Below are positions 44,550 through 56,259 of a stretch of 64,000 nt of DNA, piece by piece (position 1 is the first letter of the stretch; every line of letters begins with the position of its first letter). The position numbers and the translations under genes were made by a program. This DNA comes from Roseiarcus sp963805295 (GTDB taxonomy: Bacteria > Pseudomonadota > Alphaproteobacteria > Rhizobiales > Beijerinckiaceae). The notes below the pieces were generated by a model, which was given only the letters and a program-made list of their open reading frames with translations, searched no databases and was not told the origin of the DNA. The DNA is taken from NCBI GenBank assembly GCA_963805295.1, contig CAWDTW010000041.1, positions 124,001 through 188,000 of the forward strand, read 5' to 3'.

Positions 44550-44720
44550 GCGGCTCGCCTCGTCGCGCTCTCCCTGTACGGATCACGATAACCGGTGGTC
44601 CGTTTTGGATATAGGTCGCCCCTCCGCGCGCCGCGGTTGACAAGCAAAACTCGTGAACGCGACAATGGCGCCTGACGGCGCCGCTCCCGGGCGCGGGGCG
44701 CCGGCGCCGACCGCGAGAAG

Positions 44721-47225
44721 ATGCTCGATATCGTCGTCGTTCTGGCCGTATTCGCGAGCCTGCTGGTCGTCGTGGCTCTCAGCCAGCCGCTCGCGGGCCG
44801 GCTGAGGCTGTCGCCTGTCGTGCTCCTCGCCGTGATCGGCGCGACGATCGGCACGGTTTCGGGCGTTCTGTTGCACAGCCCGCTTTCGAGCCGGTTCGTC
44901 GAGGTCGACAGGCTGTTCGCCGATCTGCCGCTGGGTTCCGAGACGTTCATCTACGTCTTCCTCCCGCTGCTCGTCTTCGAGGGGGCATTCACCAGCGACG
45001 TGCGGCGCATCCTCGAAGACGCCGCGCCGATCCTCATGCTCGCGGTCATCGCGACCGTCGTCACGGCCTTCATCGTCGGCCTGGCGCTCTGGCCGCTCGC
45101 CGGGGCGCCGCTCACCGTCTGCCTGCTGCTCGGCGCGGCGGTCTCGACGACCGACCCCGCCGCGGTCATCGCGGTATTCCGCGACGTCGGGGCGCCCGCG
45201 CGCCTGACGCGGCTCGTCGCAGGCGAAGCGCTCCTCAACGACGCAGCCGCGATCGTGCTCTATACAGTCCTGCTCGGGATCATCGTCTCGGGACGCCCGC
45301 CCGTCGTCGGAAGCGACGCGATCGAATTCGTCCGCTCCTTCATCGGCGGCGGCGCGCTGGGTTTGCTCGCCGGCCGCGCCTTCCTGCAAGTCATTCCCTG
45401 GACGCGCGACGACCGGCTCGCCGAGGGAACGCTGACGGTCGCGCTCGCCTATCTGGCCTTCATCGCCGCCGAACGTCTCTTCCATGTCTCCGGGGTGGTG
45501 GCCGTGCTGGCGTCCGGCATGACGGTCAGCGCCTTCGGGCGGACCCGCATCGCGCCGGACAACTGGACCTTCCTCACCGATCTCTGGGAGCAGATCGCGT
45601 TCTGGGCGCATTCGCTGGTGTTCCTCCTGGCGTCCATCCTGATCCCGAGATTGCTGTTCGACGTGCGCCTGCGCGACCTGATCCTGGTGGCCGCGCTGAT
45701 CGTCGCGGCCTTCGCCGCTCGGCTCGCGGTCTTGTTCCTCCTCATGCCGACGCTCAGCCTCGCGAGGCTCACCCAGCCGATCAGCACCGCCTACAAGCTT
45801 GCGATCGCCTGGGGCGGTCTGAGGGGCGCCCTCACCTTGGTGCTCGCGCTCGGCGTCACCGAGAATCCCGCGCTGCCGCTCGAGGTGCGCCGCTTCGTCG
45901 CGGTGCTCGCGACCGGCCTCGTGCTGTTCACGCTGCTGGTCAACGGCACGACCTTGCGGGCGGTGATCCATCTCCTCGGGCTCGATCGCCTGTCGCCGGT
46001 CGATCGGCTGCTCAGGGACCGGGTGCTGGAGCTGTCCTATGCCGACACGAGCGAGATGATCGCCAGGACCGCGAAAGAGCACGATCTGCATCCGGACGCG
46101 GTGGAGAGCGCGCTCGCGCCCTACAAGGCATGGACGAAGGCGGCCGGCGCGCGCGATGCGGCCGCGGAGAGCGAGCTGACCGAACGCCAGCGCCTGACGA
46201 TCGCCCTGGTCGCGCTCGGAAATCAGGAACGGATGCTGGTCCTCGACACGCTGGCGCGGCGCGCCGCCTCGCCAGCCGCGCTGCAGGCGCTCATGCGCAA
46301 TGCCGAAGCGCTCATCGAGGGTGCGAGGAGCGGCGGGCGGCTCGGCTACAAGCGCGCCGCCGAGGCGGCGCTCGCCTTCCCGTTCTCGTTCCGGGCCGCC
46401 TATTTCTTCTATCGCCGTTTCGGGATCCGCCGCTTTCTCGCCGATCGCCTCGGCGACCGCTTCGAGACGCTCTTGGTGACGCGCCTCTTGATCCAGGACC
46501 TTTCCGGGGGCGCCGCCAAGCGCTCGCGGTCGATCTTCGGGGAGCGCATCGCCGCGCTCATCGACGGCAGTCTCAAGGCTCGCCTCGACCAGACCACGTC
46601 CGCGCTCGACGCGCTGCGCCGCCAATACCCGGACTATGCGGCCGCGCTCGAAGCGCGATTCTTGCGACAGTCGGCTTTGCGGCGCGAGATGGGCCGATAC
46701 CAGGCTCTTTACCAAGGGGGTCTGATTCCCGCGGAGGTCTATCGCGATCTCGTGGCTAGCGTCGAGGACGCCCAGGGCGCCAACACTCCGCTGCGCTTCG
46801 ACATCGGCCTCGATACGCGCGAACTCGTCGGGCGCCTCGACCTGTTTGCGGGCCTCGAGGGCCGGCACCTCGAGAGCGTGCAGAAGCTGCTTCGGCCCCG
46901 CTTCACCGTGCCGAACGAACTGATCGTGCGCAAGGGGGACCCCGGAGACGCACTGTTCTTCATCGCCTCGGGCGCCGCGGAGGTCATCCTTCCCGACCGG
47001 CGCATTCGGTTCGGCAGCGGCGACGTCTTCGGCGAGCTGTCCCTGCTCACCGGCGAGCCGCGAGTGGCCGACGTGAGGGCGCTCACCTATTGCCGGCTCC
47101 TGGTGCTGCGCAAGGCCGATTTCGACCGGTTCATGCGCGACAACCGCGACGTGCGCCTCAAGATCCACGAGATCGCCCAAGCGCGATGGGCGGTGAACAG
47201 GCGCGATCCGGCGGCGGCGGTGTAG
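44721..47225 (+). CDS. CPA1 Na+(K+)/H+ antiporter with cyclic-nucleotide-binding domain
   Basis: 834 residues. Transport part roughly 1-400 with about twelve helices, including the CPA1 signature LLLGAAVSTTDPAAVIAVFR near 135 and LVAGEALLNDAAAIVLY near 168 (ND pair for ion binding). A long helical linker (about 430-690) is followed by a C-terminal cNMP-binding domain near 700-800: KGDPGDALFFIASGAAEVIL, FGSGDVFGELSLLTGEPRVA, LTYCRLLVLRKADFDRFM. Similar to NhaP-type exchangers controlled by cAMP/cGMP. Probably extrudes cations at the inner membrane with ligand gating. Confidence 0.92.
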   Translation: MLDIVVVLAVFASLLVVVALSQPLAGRLRLSPVVLLAVIGATIGTVSGVLLHSPLSSRFVEVDRLFADLPLGSETFIYVFLPLLVFEGAFTSDVRRILEDAAPILMLAVIATVVTAFIVGLALWPLAGAPLTVCLLLGAAVSTTDPAAVIAVFRDVGAPARLTRLVAGEALLNDAAAIVLYTVLLGIIVSGRPPVVGSDAIEFVRSFIGGGALGLLAGRAFLQVIPWTRDDRLAEGTLTVALAYLAFIAAERLFHVSGVVAVLASGMTVSAFGRTRIAPDNWTFLTDLWEQIAFWAHSLVFLLASILIPRLLFDVRLRDLILVAALIVAAFAARLAVLFLLMPTLSLARLTQPISTAYKLAIAWGGLRGALTLVLALGVTENPALPLEVRRFVAVLATGLVLFTLLVNGTTLRAVIHLLGLDRLSPVDRLLRDRVLELSYADTSEMIARTAKEHDLHPDAVESALAPYKAWTKAAGARDAAAESELTERQRLTIALVALGNQERMLVLDTLARRAASPAALQALMRNAEALIEGARSGGRLGYKRAAEAALAFPFSFRAAYFFYRRFGIRRFLADRLGDRFETLLVTRLLIQDLSGGAAKRSRSIFGERIAALIDGSLKARLDQTTSALDALRRQYPDYAAALEARFLRQSALRREMGRYQALYQGGLIPAEVYRDLVASVEDAQGANTPLRFDIGLDTRELVGRLDLFAGLEGRHLESVQKLLRPRFTVPNELIVRKGDPGDALFFIASGAAEVILPDRRIRFGSGDVFGELSLLTGEPRVADVRALTYCRLLVLRKADFDRFMRDNRDVRLKIHEIAQARWAVNRRDPAAAV

Positions 47226-47336
47226 GGCTTAGATGCGGCTTCCGGTTGATCCGTTCGGCGGCGCCAGTCACCCCTGTTCCCAAATAGGGCGTTCGGAAGA
47301 ACGCCCGTCTGGAGCGAGCCCGAAATCCTCTCTTCC

Positions 47337-47474
47337 TCAATCCGCCAAATTTGTCTCAAAGGCCCTGGGCGGCCCGAACACGCCCGGCCCGGCGAGCTGC
47401 ATCGCGCCATAGCCAAAACGGTTCACGGTGCGGTCGCCCAATGGGAAAACGCCGGCCGCGGCGATGTCGGCCAT
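47337..47474 (-). pseudogene. Aldo/keto reductase N-terminal fragment
   Basis: MADIAAAGVFPLGDRTVNRF then GYGAMQLAGPGVFGPP is the start of a YdbC/PdxI-like aldo/keto reductase. It runs only to about residue 36, then random sequence and a stop. The rest of the barrel and the catalytic tetrad are gone. Confidence 0.7.
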
Positions 47475-47570
47475 GTCAGGTCCTCCAAGTTGGAACAGAC
47501 CCCATATGGATGCATTGGCGTCGCGCGATAATCCTGCATAATCGGGACAGGCTGTGCGGGAAAATGGACA

Positions 47571-47727
47571 AAGGCAGCGGACCTGAACGATCTCTCCGCC
47601 TTCGTGACGGTGGTCCAAGCCGAAGGATTTCGTGATGCCGCGCGGTTGGGCGGAGTCTCCGCTTCCCGCCTGAGCGAGGCGGTGCGGCGGCTGGAGGCGA
47701 AGCTCGGCGTGCGGCTTTTGAATCTTC
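47571..47727 (+). pseudogene. LysR-family regulator N-terminal fragment
   Basis: DLNDLSAFVTVVQAEGFRDA then RLGGVSASRLSEAVRRLEAK LGVRLLN is the LysR helix-turn-helix. It is divergent from the aldo/keto reductase fragment, the usual regulator/target pairing. The likely ATG at 47564 is one base out of frame, and the effector domain is missing. Confidence 0.7.
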
Positions 47728-47734
47728 GCGTCGG

Positions 47735-47887
47735 GCGGTTCGGTGGCCAGCGGTCCGGCGATCGCCGCTGGCATGGTCTTCTGGGGATCGGGCTACGAAC
47801 ATCTGAACTCGGCGACTGAGAAGCAGTCGGTCAGCAACGACGTGTTCCACGCGCTCGCGCCTTCGCCAGACGCGACCAAGCACTGAT
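47735..47887 (+). pseudogene. C-terminal fragment of a PQQ-dependent dehydrogenase-like beta-propeller
   Basis: GGSVASGPAIAAGMVFWGSG then YEHLNSATEKQSVSNDVFHA ending SPDATKH resembles the last propeller blade of PQQ-type (polyvinyl-alcohol or quinoprotein) dehydrogenases. It is joined directly to the LysR fragment. Confidence 0.5.
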
Positions 47888-48105
47888 TGAGGATGCATCC
47901 CCCGAGCAAATCGCACATCGCGCGTCGTCGATCAACCTTGCGCGGAGCGCCTAATTCATTCGCGGCGCAATTCAACCAACTTTTGCCGGTTAAGTCATCG
48001 CCCGAAAGTGAATGATCGGAGAGACAAACTTTAGAGACCCAAGATGAACTCTATGCCACGGACGAACGACGCCGCGGCGTAGGGTCAGCTCGACAAACCG
48101 CAGGA

Positions 48106-48378
48106 TTAGCCAGAGAGGACGCTCATGGCCCGGTCAACTGCTCGATCGCTCGGCCCTTCGGATGAACGGCCGGGACCCGCCAAATCCGGGCGGGCGGAGG
48201 GCCCGGACGCGAACAGCGCGCCGCGCGCTTCCAAACCATCCATGTAGCGGAGGTGGTTGGCAATGAAGGGTCGTATCGCTTCAGCCGAGGCGACTGCGCG
48301 GTTCGCGGCCACGAACAGCGTCTTCTTCAGCATCGGCGCGAGTAGCGCTGCCGTCTCGTCCTGAATCTGCTCCGGCAT
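48106..48378 (-). pseudogene. YciI-like protein fragment
   Basis: KKTLFVAANRAVASAEAIRP then NHLRYMDGLEARGALFASGP resembles the start of YciI-type ferredoxin-like proteins. After that the sequence becomes SARPDLAGPGRSSEGPSDRA, unlike the family, so the C-terminal half is lost or out of frame. It lies immediately upstream of nothing conserved and 3 bp from the DUF255 gene stop region. Confidence 0.5.
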
Positions 48379-48381
48379 GGT

Positions 48382-50391
<2,010 letters not shown>

Positions 50392-50408
50392 CGCGATCCT
50401 TCGCCTCC

Positions 50409-51375
50409 TCAGGCCGTGAGGGCCGCCATCAGCATAGCCTTGAAATTCGCCGAGTCGAAGGTCCAGAGGATGTCCGCGCCGACGCTCTCGCCCGCGGCGG
50501 CGCCCCAGACGTCGGCGTTGATCGGGTCGGAGTTGACGCCGAGGCGGTCGACGACCGTCATGCCTCGGGTGAGTTCGCTCGAACACTCGATCGCCACCCG
50601 ATGCCGCGACCAGGAAAGGCCGACCGAGCGTTGAAGCGCGACCGCCATGGCGGTCGGGTCGGCGAGCGACAGCCCGACCTCGCCGGTCTGGACATGATAG
50701 GCCTCGCGGGCGCGGCTGTTCGAACTCGATGGCGAAACGCGCTCTTCTCGTGCCGAGCGCCTCGATCGCGGCGATCTCGGCGTCGTTCAGCACGGAGGCT
50801 CCGCGCGAGACGTGCCAGCCGACCATTTCGATCGGCAGCGCCGAGCGGAAGACGGCGCGCGCCGCCTCCGGATCGACCCAGATGTTGTATTCCGCCGCGG
50901 GCGTCACGTTGCCCTCGCAGCAAGGCGCGCCGCCCATCACCACGCAGCGGCCGATTTTCTCCGCGATTCCGGGATCTTGAGCCAGCGCAAGCGCGATATT
51001 GGTGAGGGGGCCGAGCGTCACCAGGGTGAGCCCCGGCTCCGCGTGAGCCAAGCTCCAAATCGCTTCGACCGCATGCCGGTGCTCCGGCGCGCGTCTAGGC
51101 GCAGGGTAGCCGTGATCGCCGAGCCCGTCGTTCCCGTGAAACCAATGCGCGTCCTGAAGGGGGCGTGTCAGCGGAGCGCCCGCGCCCATGAACACCGGGA
51201 CGTCCGAGCGGCAAATCTCCGCGGCAAAGAGCGCGTTCCGGGTCGCCTGTTCGACGCCGACGTTGCCGGCGACCGTGGTCAGCGCCAGCACGCGAACGTC
51301 TGGCGCGGAGAGAGCCATGATGATCGCGACCGCGTCGTCTGATGCGGTGTCGGTGTCAATGAGAAAGTTGCGCAT
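50409..51375 (-). pseudogene. Inosine/uridine-preferring nucleoside hydrolase, frameshifted
   Basis: From the ATG at 51375: MRNFLIDTDTASDDAVAIIM carries the DxDxxxDD calcium-binding motif, then TTVAGNVGVEQATRNALFAA, LVTLGPLTNIALAL and MGGAPCCEGNVTPAAEYNIW. Near 50718 the frame shifts. The C-terminal part (AREAYHVQTGEVGLSLADPT, then ADVWGAAAGESVGADILWTF) continues in another frame to 50409. Salvages nucleosides by cleaving the N-glycosidic bond. One indel separates two well-conserved halves. Confidence 0.85.
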
Positions 51376-51386
51376 GGCGCCGCGCC

Positions 51387-52571
51387 TCACGCCGTCGCCC
51401 TGAGACGCTTGAAGCCGCGGTCGAGATCGGCCTTGAGGTCCTCGATGTCCTCGAGGCCGACGCTGAAACGGACGGTCGGGCCGCCCGGCGCCCAGCGGGT
51501 CGCGGTGCGGTAGGTGGAGCAGTCGAAGGGGACGGCGAGGCTCTCATAGCCGCCCCACGAAAAGCCGAGGCCGAAGAGCTCGAGGCCGTCGAGGAAGGCG
51601 GCGACCGCCGCCTCGGGGACGGGCTCGAGGACGATCGTGAAGAGGCCGGACGAGCCGGTGAAATCGCGCTTCCAGAGCGCGTGGCCGGGGTGGTCGGGCA
51701 GGGCGGGGTGGATCACCCGCAGAACCTCGGGCCGCGTCTCAAACCAGCGCGCCAGCGCGAGCCCCTGCCGCTCGGCTTCGCGCAGCCTCAGGTCCATCGT
51801 GCGGAGCCCGCGCAACGCGAGAAAGACGTCCTCCGGGCCGGGCGGGATCCCCATCAGGCCGGCCGTCTGATGGAGCCTCTTGAACCACGCCTCGTTGGCC
51901 GAGACGAGTCCGAGCAAGAGGTCCGCGTGGCCGGAAAGGTATTTCGTCCCCGCCTCGATCGTCATGTCGACGCCGTGGGCGTGCGGGGCGAAGAAGAGGG
52001 GCGTCGCCCAGGTGTTGTCCATCAGCACGCAGGCGCCCCGCGCATGGGCGACCTCGGCGATCGCCGGCACGTCCTGGATCTCGAAGCTCTGCGAGCCGGG
52101 CAACTCGGTCAGCACCGCTTTGGTGTTCGGCCGCATGAGCGCATCGATTCCGGCGCCGATCTCAGGGTCGTAATAGGTGGTTTCGATCCCCATCCGTTTC
52201 AGCGTCGCGTTGGCGAAGGCGCGCGCCGGGCCGTAGGCCGAGTCGGTCATCAAGAGGTGATCGCCGGCGCCGAGGGCGGTCACCAGCGCGACGGCGATCG
52301 CCGCGAGCCCGGAGGGGACGAGCACGGTCCCGGCGGCGCCGGAAATGTCCGTCCAGGCGGAGCTCAGAGCCTCAGTCGTCGGGGTGCCGCGCCTGCCGTA
52401 GGTGTATCGCTGGGGGCGCTTTAGGCTCTCGACGTCGGGATAGAGCACGGTCGAGCCGCGAAAGGGCGGCAGATTGACGAAGCCCTGCGACTGCACGCTG
52501 TCGCGTCCGAGATGCACCAGGCGCGAGCGGCTCTTCAGGGACGCGCGGGTTTCGTCGGTGAGCTTGGCCAT
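51387..52571 (-). CDS. metC: Cystathionine beta-lyase / Cys-Met metabolism PLP enzyme
   Basis: 394 residues from the ATG at 52571. GRRGTPTTEALSSAWTDISG and TVLVPSGLAAIAVALVTALG near the N-terminus; the PLP lysine is in TIEAGTKYLSGHADLLLG; VLMDNTWATPLFFAPHAHGV and the late GFSWGGYESLAVPFDCSTYR, APGGPTVRFSVGLEDIEDLK fit MetC-type lyases (alliinase-like). Splits cystathionine to homocysteine, pyruvate and ammonia. Follows the usual fold-type I length. Confidence 0.9.
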   Translation of the reverse strand: MAKLTDETRASLKSRSRLVHLGRDSVQSQGFVNLPPFRGSTVLYPDVESLKRPQRYTYGRRGTPTTEALSSAWTDISGAAGTVLVPSGLAAIAVALVTALGAGDHLLMTDSAYGPARAFANATLKRMGIETTYYDPEIGAGIDALMRPNTKAVLTELPGSQSFEIQDVPAIAEVAHARGACVLMDNTWATPLFFAPHAHGVDMTIEAGTKYLSGHADLLLGLVSANEAWFKRLHQTAGLMGIPPGPEDVFLALRGLRTMDLRLREAERQGLALARWFETRPEVLRVIHPALPDHPGHALWKRDFTGSSGLFTIVLEPVPEAAVAAFLDGLELFGLGFSWGGYESLAVPFDCSTYRTATRWAPGGPTVRFSVGLEDIEDLKADLDRGFKRLRATA

Positions 52572-52870
52572 CGGCGTCGTTTGGTCCCCGGAGTCCGGTT
52601 CGCGGGCCCTCGCCCATTGGCTAGAGCACGGCGCGTTCCGAGGCAATCCGCGTTCAGGCCCGTTCGACCAGGCTTTGTGACTTCGCCGGCAGCCGATGGA
52701 CTTCTCCGACCGGGTACGCCAACAACGACGGGCGCTCGGCGGGATGAATTGACAGGCGCGGCGCTTACGCCGGAGCATTCTGCAGGAACCGCAGGCTCCC
52801 GCGCGCTCCACGCCGCGCCACGTATCTTGGCCGCCTCCCAAAGAAAGGCATATGGGTGAAATCGGCGCTC

Positions 52871-53254
52871 TCACGCGGCTCGTTCGATCTTGTAAGGACG
52901 GACAAGAAGGTCAGCCGGAATACTCCACGCCTCACTGATTTTGTGAATCATTTCGACCGTGAGGGCGCGCCGGCGCGACAGAATTTCCGATGCGCGCGAA
53001 CGGGAGTCCAAGAGCTCGGCCAGTTCGGCCTGCGTGTGTCCGAGCCCTTCGATCGCATAGCTGAGCACGTCGATCGGATCGAAGTTTTCGTCGATATCGA
53101 TCGGCCATCGCTTGGCTTCGTAGGCTTCGACAAGTGCGAGCAGCACGTCGAGTTTGTCGCCTTCCTCCGTGCCCTCGGGGGCGCCCCAGCATGCGTCGAT
53201 TTCCGCGAGTGCGGCACGGTGATCCTGGTCCGTGCGAATCGGCCGGATTTCCAT
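52871..53254 (-). CDS. higA: HigA-type antitoxin (helix-turn-helix)
   Basis: 127 residues. The N-terminal part (MEIRPIRTDQDHRAALAEID) and the XRE-type helix-turn-helix near residues 70-110 (GLGHTQAELAELLDSRSRAS, EILSRRRALTVEMIHKISEA) define the COG5499/HigA2 group. Lies 12 bp downstream of the toxin gene on the same strand (toxin-first order, as usual for higBA). It should bind the toxin and repress the operon promoter. Confidence 0.9.
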   Translation of the reverse strand: MEIRPIRTDQDHRAALAEIDACWGAPEGTEEGDKLDVLLALVEAYEAKRWPIDIDENFDPIDVLSYAIEGLGHTQAELAELLDSRSRASEILSRRRALTVEMIHKISEAWSIPADLLVRPYKIERAA

Positions 53255-53266
53255 CAGATGACTCCT

Positions 53267-53569
53267 TTAGAATTGCGATACGGTCAGAGCGTCAACGCGA
53301 TCGTACTCGGCATGCGTGCCGATGAATTTCACGAAGGCTGCTTGCCGACGAAAATCGAACGCTGCCACCAAGCGGTAGTTTCCTCCAGCAACTTCGAACC
53401 TGACGCGCTCGCGGTTCAGCACCTTGGATTTCGGCGCCGCTTTCTGGGTCTCATCCGTCGATGTCCAACGCGCGGCCCTGACGAGCTTGTACCAGCGTTC
53501 CAGCGCAACCTTCGCATCCGGGTGCTCGTTCGAAAAGTTGACGAGAGTGTTTCGGGCAATGACCCTCAT
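53267..53569 (-). CDS. higB: HigB-type mRNA interferase toxin
   Basis: 100 residues from the ATG at 53569. MRVIARNTLVNFSNEHPDAK, ALERWYKLVRAARWTSTDET, and the core VRFEVAGGNYRLVAAFDFRR, KFIGTHAEYDRVDALTV match the HigB_toxin family (RelE-like fold) that cuts mRNA on the ribosome. It is followed by the higA gene. Confidence 0.9.
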   Translation of the reverse strand: MRVIARNTLVNFSNEHPDAKVALERWYKLVRAARWTSTDETQKAAPKSKVLNRERVRFEVAGGNYRLVAAFDFRRQAAFVKFIGTHAEYDRVDALTVSQF

Positions 53570-53584
53570 CAAACAAACTTAACA

Positions 53585-53603
53585 TGTTCCCAATACGGGA
53601 ACA
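53585..53603. promoter_or_regulatory. Palindrome in the higBA promoter
   Basis: TGTTCCC-AATAC-GGGAACA, a perfect 7-bp dyad 16 bp upstream of the higB ATG. A plausible HigA operator for autoregulation. Confidence 0.6.
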
Positions 53604-53719
53604 AGCGTCGTCGCGCAACTCGTTGTTTCGCGTTGTGACAGAAAAGCCTTGACGGGCCGGCGGCAGCGCTTTTTCTGCGAGCGCAAGGATCGCGAGCGCG
53701 ACAATGCGGGAGACATCTG

Positions 53720-54733
53720 ATGCGATCGACATGGATCTGGCTCGCCGGAGCGGCGTTCGGCTATCTGTCGGCCCTTGCGGCGAGCGCGGGGACGCTCGAT
53801 CAGGTCAAGGCGCGCGGGACGCTGATCTGCGGCGCGAATCCGGGACTCGCGGGGTTCGGGCTGCCTGACGATCAGGGCGTCTACAAGGGCCTCGACGTCG
53901 ACGAGTGCCGGGCGATCGCGGCGGCGCTCTTCAACGACCCGAGCAAGGTCAAGTACATTCCGGTCAACGCCAAGGACCGGCCGACGATCCTCGCCTCCGG
54001 CGAGATCGACGTCCTCATCCGCAACACGACCTGGACGATGTCGCGCGAACTCGGCGGCATGTTCTTCACCGGCGTCAACTACTACGACGGGCAGGGCTTC
54101 ATGGTGCGCAAGAAGCTCGGGATCAATTCGGCGCTCAAGCTCGACGGCGCATCGGTCTGCGTGCAGCAGGGCACCACGACGGAACTCAACCTCGCCGACT
54201 ATTTCCGCGCCAACAACATGAAGCTCGAGGCGGTCGTGTTCGCGACCGACGAGGAGGCGACCAAGGCCTACAACTCCGGCCGCTGCGACGCCTATACGAC
54301 CAATTCCTCCGGCCTCTATTCGGAGCGGCTGAAAATGTCGGTCCCCGACGACCACATCGTCTTGCCCGAAATCATCTCCAAGGAGCCGCTCGGGCCGTCT
54401 GTGCGCAAGGACGATATCCAGTGGTTCGAGATCGTCCAGTGGACGCATTACGCGCTCGTCACCGCCGAGGAGCTCGGGGTGACGCAAGCCAACGTCGACG
54501 AGATGCTGAAGTCGCCGAACCCCAACATCCGCCGCCTGCTCGGGGTCGAGGGCGACTTCGGCCAGACGATGGGCCTCACCAACGACTGGGCCTACCGCAT
54601 CGTCAAGGCGATCGGCAATTACGGCGAGTCGTTCGAGCGCAACGTCGGCATGGGCTCGCCGATCAAGATCAAGCGAGGCTTGAACGCGCTCTGGAGCAAA
54701 GGCGGGCTGCAGTACGCCCCGCCGATCAGGTGA
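53720..54733 (+). CDS. aapJ: General L-amino acid ABC transporter substrate-binding protein
   Basis: 337 residues with a signal peptide (MRSTWIWLAGAAFGYLSALA, cleavage near ASA-GT). Type 3 solute-binding fold: TLDQVKARGTLICGANPGLA, GVYKGLDVDECRAIAAALFN, RNTTWTMSRELGGMFFTGVN, then SGRCDAYTTNSSGLYSERLK and DDIQWFEIVQWTHYALVTAE. Close to AapJ/BztA proteins, which deliver amino acids to AapQMP in the periplasm. The expected aapQMP genes do not follow; an ISKra4 element lies 59 bp downstream and the gene beyond it is unrelated. Confidence 0.92.
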   Translation: MRSTWIWLAGAAFGYLSALAASAGTLDQVKARGTLICGANPGLAGFGLPDDQGVYKGLDVDECRAIAAALFNDPSKVKYIPVNAKDRPTILASGEIDVLIRNTTWTMSRELGGMFFTGVNYYDGQGFMVRKKLGINSALKLDGASVCVQQGTTTELNLADYFRANNMKLEAVVFATDEEATKAYNSGRCDAYTTNSSGLYSERLKMSVPDDHIVLPEIISKEPLGPSVRKDDIQWFEIVQWTHYALVTAEELGVTQANVDEMLKSPNPNIRRLLGVEGDFGQTMGLTNDWAYRIVKAIGNYGESFERNVGMGSPIKIKRGLNALWSKGGLQYAPPIR

Positions 54734-54792
54734 GGGGGCGGTCGGCGAGATTACGCCTCGCCCGCAAGAGTGGTAAGGATGAGCCGCCTCAA

Positions 54793-56259
54793 GGGTGCGA
54801 ACCAAAGTGGTGCAATTAGGCGGCGAGATTTTGTGAGTTTTGGGGGCTGTTCTGGTTGGCTACGGGGACGGCGGTTCGGCCGAGGTTTTTCCAATAGGCG
54901 TCCCAGTCGCCGTTTATTCTGGTTATCCGCAAAGCGAGCATGTATTCCGCGTGCTCGACGCGCCACCAGGCGCCGGGCCGCTTGAGACGTTGTTGGGCGA
55001 CGTAGCGATGCGCGCTTTCGATTTCGCCCGATCCGATCGGCAGTCCCTCGGCCAGCGCCTGTCGATAGTTCAACTGGTTCTTGCGGCTGCTCAAATAACG
55101 ATGGCATCGGCGCACCGGCGCGTGTTCGTCGTCGACTTCAGGCGCTTCGCAATGACCGACGAGCGACCGCAATGTCATCTCGAGACTCCCGTCTCTGAGC
55201 GCGTCCTTCTGCGCCTCGATCCAGGTTTCCCGCGCGGCGGCGTCGGGCGCGATCGCTTCGGCGGCGGCGCTCAAATACTCGCAAACATGATAGAAATCGA
55301 TCAGGTATATATAGCTGCCTTGATCGCCAAATTGCTCCTCGACTTGGCCCACAATCCATGGCGCGCCATCGCCGACCGCGTGGACCCGCGAGTTCGCCCC
55401 GAAGCCGGCGCGAACCGCGCAGGCCAGCAGTTGCCGCCCGGCCGCCTCCGCGCCGCCCTCGATCGAGCCGGCGTAGACCGGCGTCCGGCTCCCCTGGGCG
55501 TGCGCCAGCGAAAGCTTCGCCTCTCGCCACGACAGGTTCTTGCCCTTGCGTTTGTCTTTCTCATCCCGACCCGGCTCGACGATCGGAACCATGCCGCCGT
55601 CAGTTTCCACGACGATCGGCTTACTGAGGCCTGGACCTTCCGGAAATTCCAAATCCGCTCGGCCGGCTTCGAACATCGACTGGGCATGGGCGAACGTGAT
55701 CCGCTGGATCGTGCTCTCCCCAATCTCGAAGCCGTAATGCTCCCGCAGCTTGCTTCGAACTTGCGCGAAGGGTTGATCGGCGGCGAAGTCGACGATGACG
55801 CGTTGCAAGGGGCGCGAACAGCCCGAGGGGCTGACTTTCGCGCTGCGCAGAAACGGGCGCACACGCTCGTTCTTGAACCGATATTGCGGCTCCTGGACCT
55901 CTATCTCGCCGAATTTCGTATGCCAGCGGACTTTTTTTCACCTTGGCGATGCATCTGAGGTTGCTGACGAATTTCTCTCTCCGTCACCTCCGCCTGCCTC
56001 TCCGCCCAGCCCAGCAGCGCTTCGCGTCCCAAACGCCGCGTCTCCTCGACCAACCGCTCTTCCGCAGCGTCCGCCTCCTTCAAATCGCCTTCGCTATTCT
56101 CTACCGTCAGGGCTATCGACGCGACACGGTTTCGAACGTCAGGATGGCTGCGCAAAAAGGCAAACAGCGCTTCATCGCTCAAATCCGCGCCCGTCATCAG
56201 CTTCGTCCTCCCAAATCACCTCCGACAAAGCTTACTCCGCATCGAGTTGAATTGCACCC
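54793..56259 (-). mobile_element. Complete ISKra4-family insertion sequence (about 1467 bp)
   Basis: Flanked by the 9-bp direct repeat CCGCCTCAA (54784-54792 and 56260-56268). Ends are short imperfect inverted repeats (GGGTGCGAACCAA on the left; reversed right end GGGTGCAATTCAA). It carries one transposase gene in two frames. The exact ends could be shifted by one or two bases because the duplicated sequence overlaps GG. Confidence 0.78.
54816..56197 (-). CDS. ISKra4-family transposase (two frames)
   Basis: The first frame from the ATG at 56197 (MTGADLSDEALFAFLRSHPD; GAGGAC upstream) ends just after the A7 run at 55932-55938 (read leftward). A one-base slip there joins KVRWHTKFGEIEVQEPQYRF and NERVRPFLRSAKV to the long second frame: IVDFAADQPFAQVRSKLREH, VVETDGGMVPIVEPGRDEKD, HAVGDGAPWIVGQVEEQFGD, LIDFYHVCEYLSAAAEAIAP, GLPIGSGEIESAHRYVAQQR. 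Matches ISKra4/UPF0236-like DDE transposases. The slip may be programmed or a mutation. Confidence 0.85.

Noticed and set aside
44583..47180. 865-residue open frame on the minus strand
   Set aside because: Exactly antisense to the CPA1 antiporter; composition (E/R/Q/H-rich, low complexity) is the usual shadow in high-G+C DNA, with no domain.
52572..52870. SAM-type riboswitch upstream of metC
   Set aside because: The leader was inspected and no SAM-II or SAM/SAH core was recognised.
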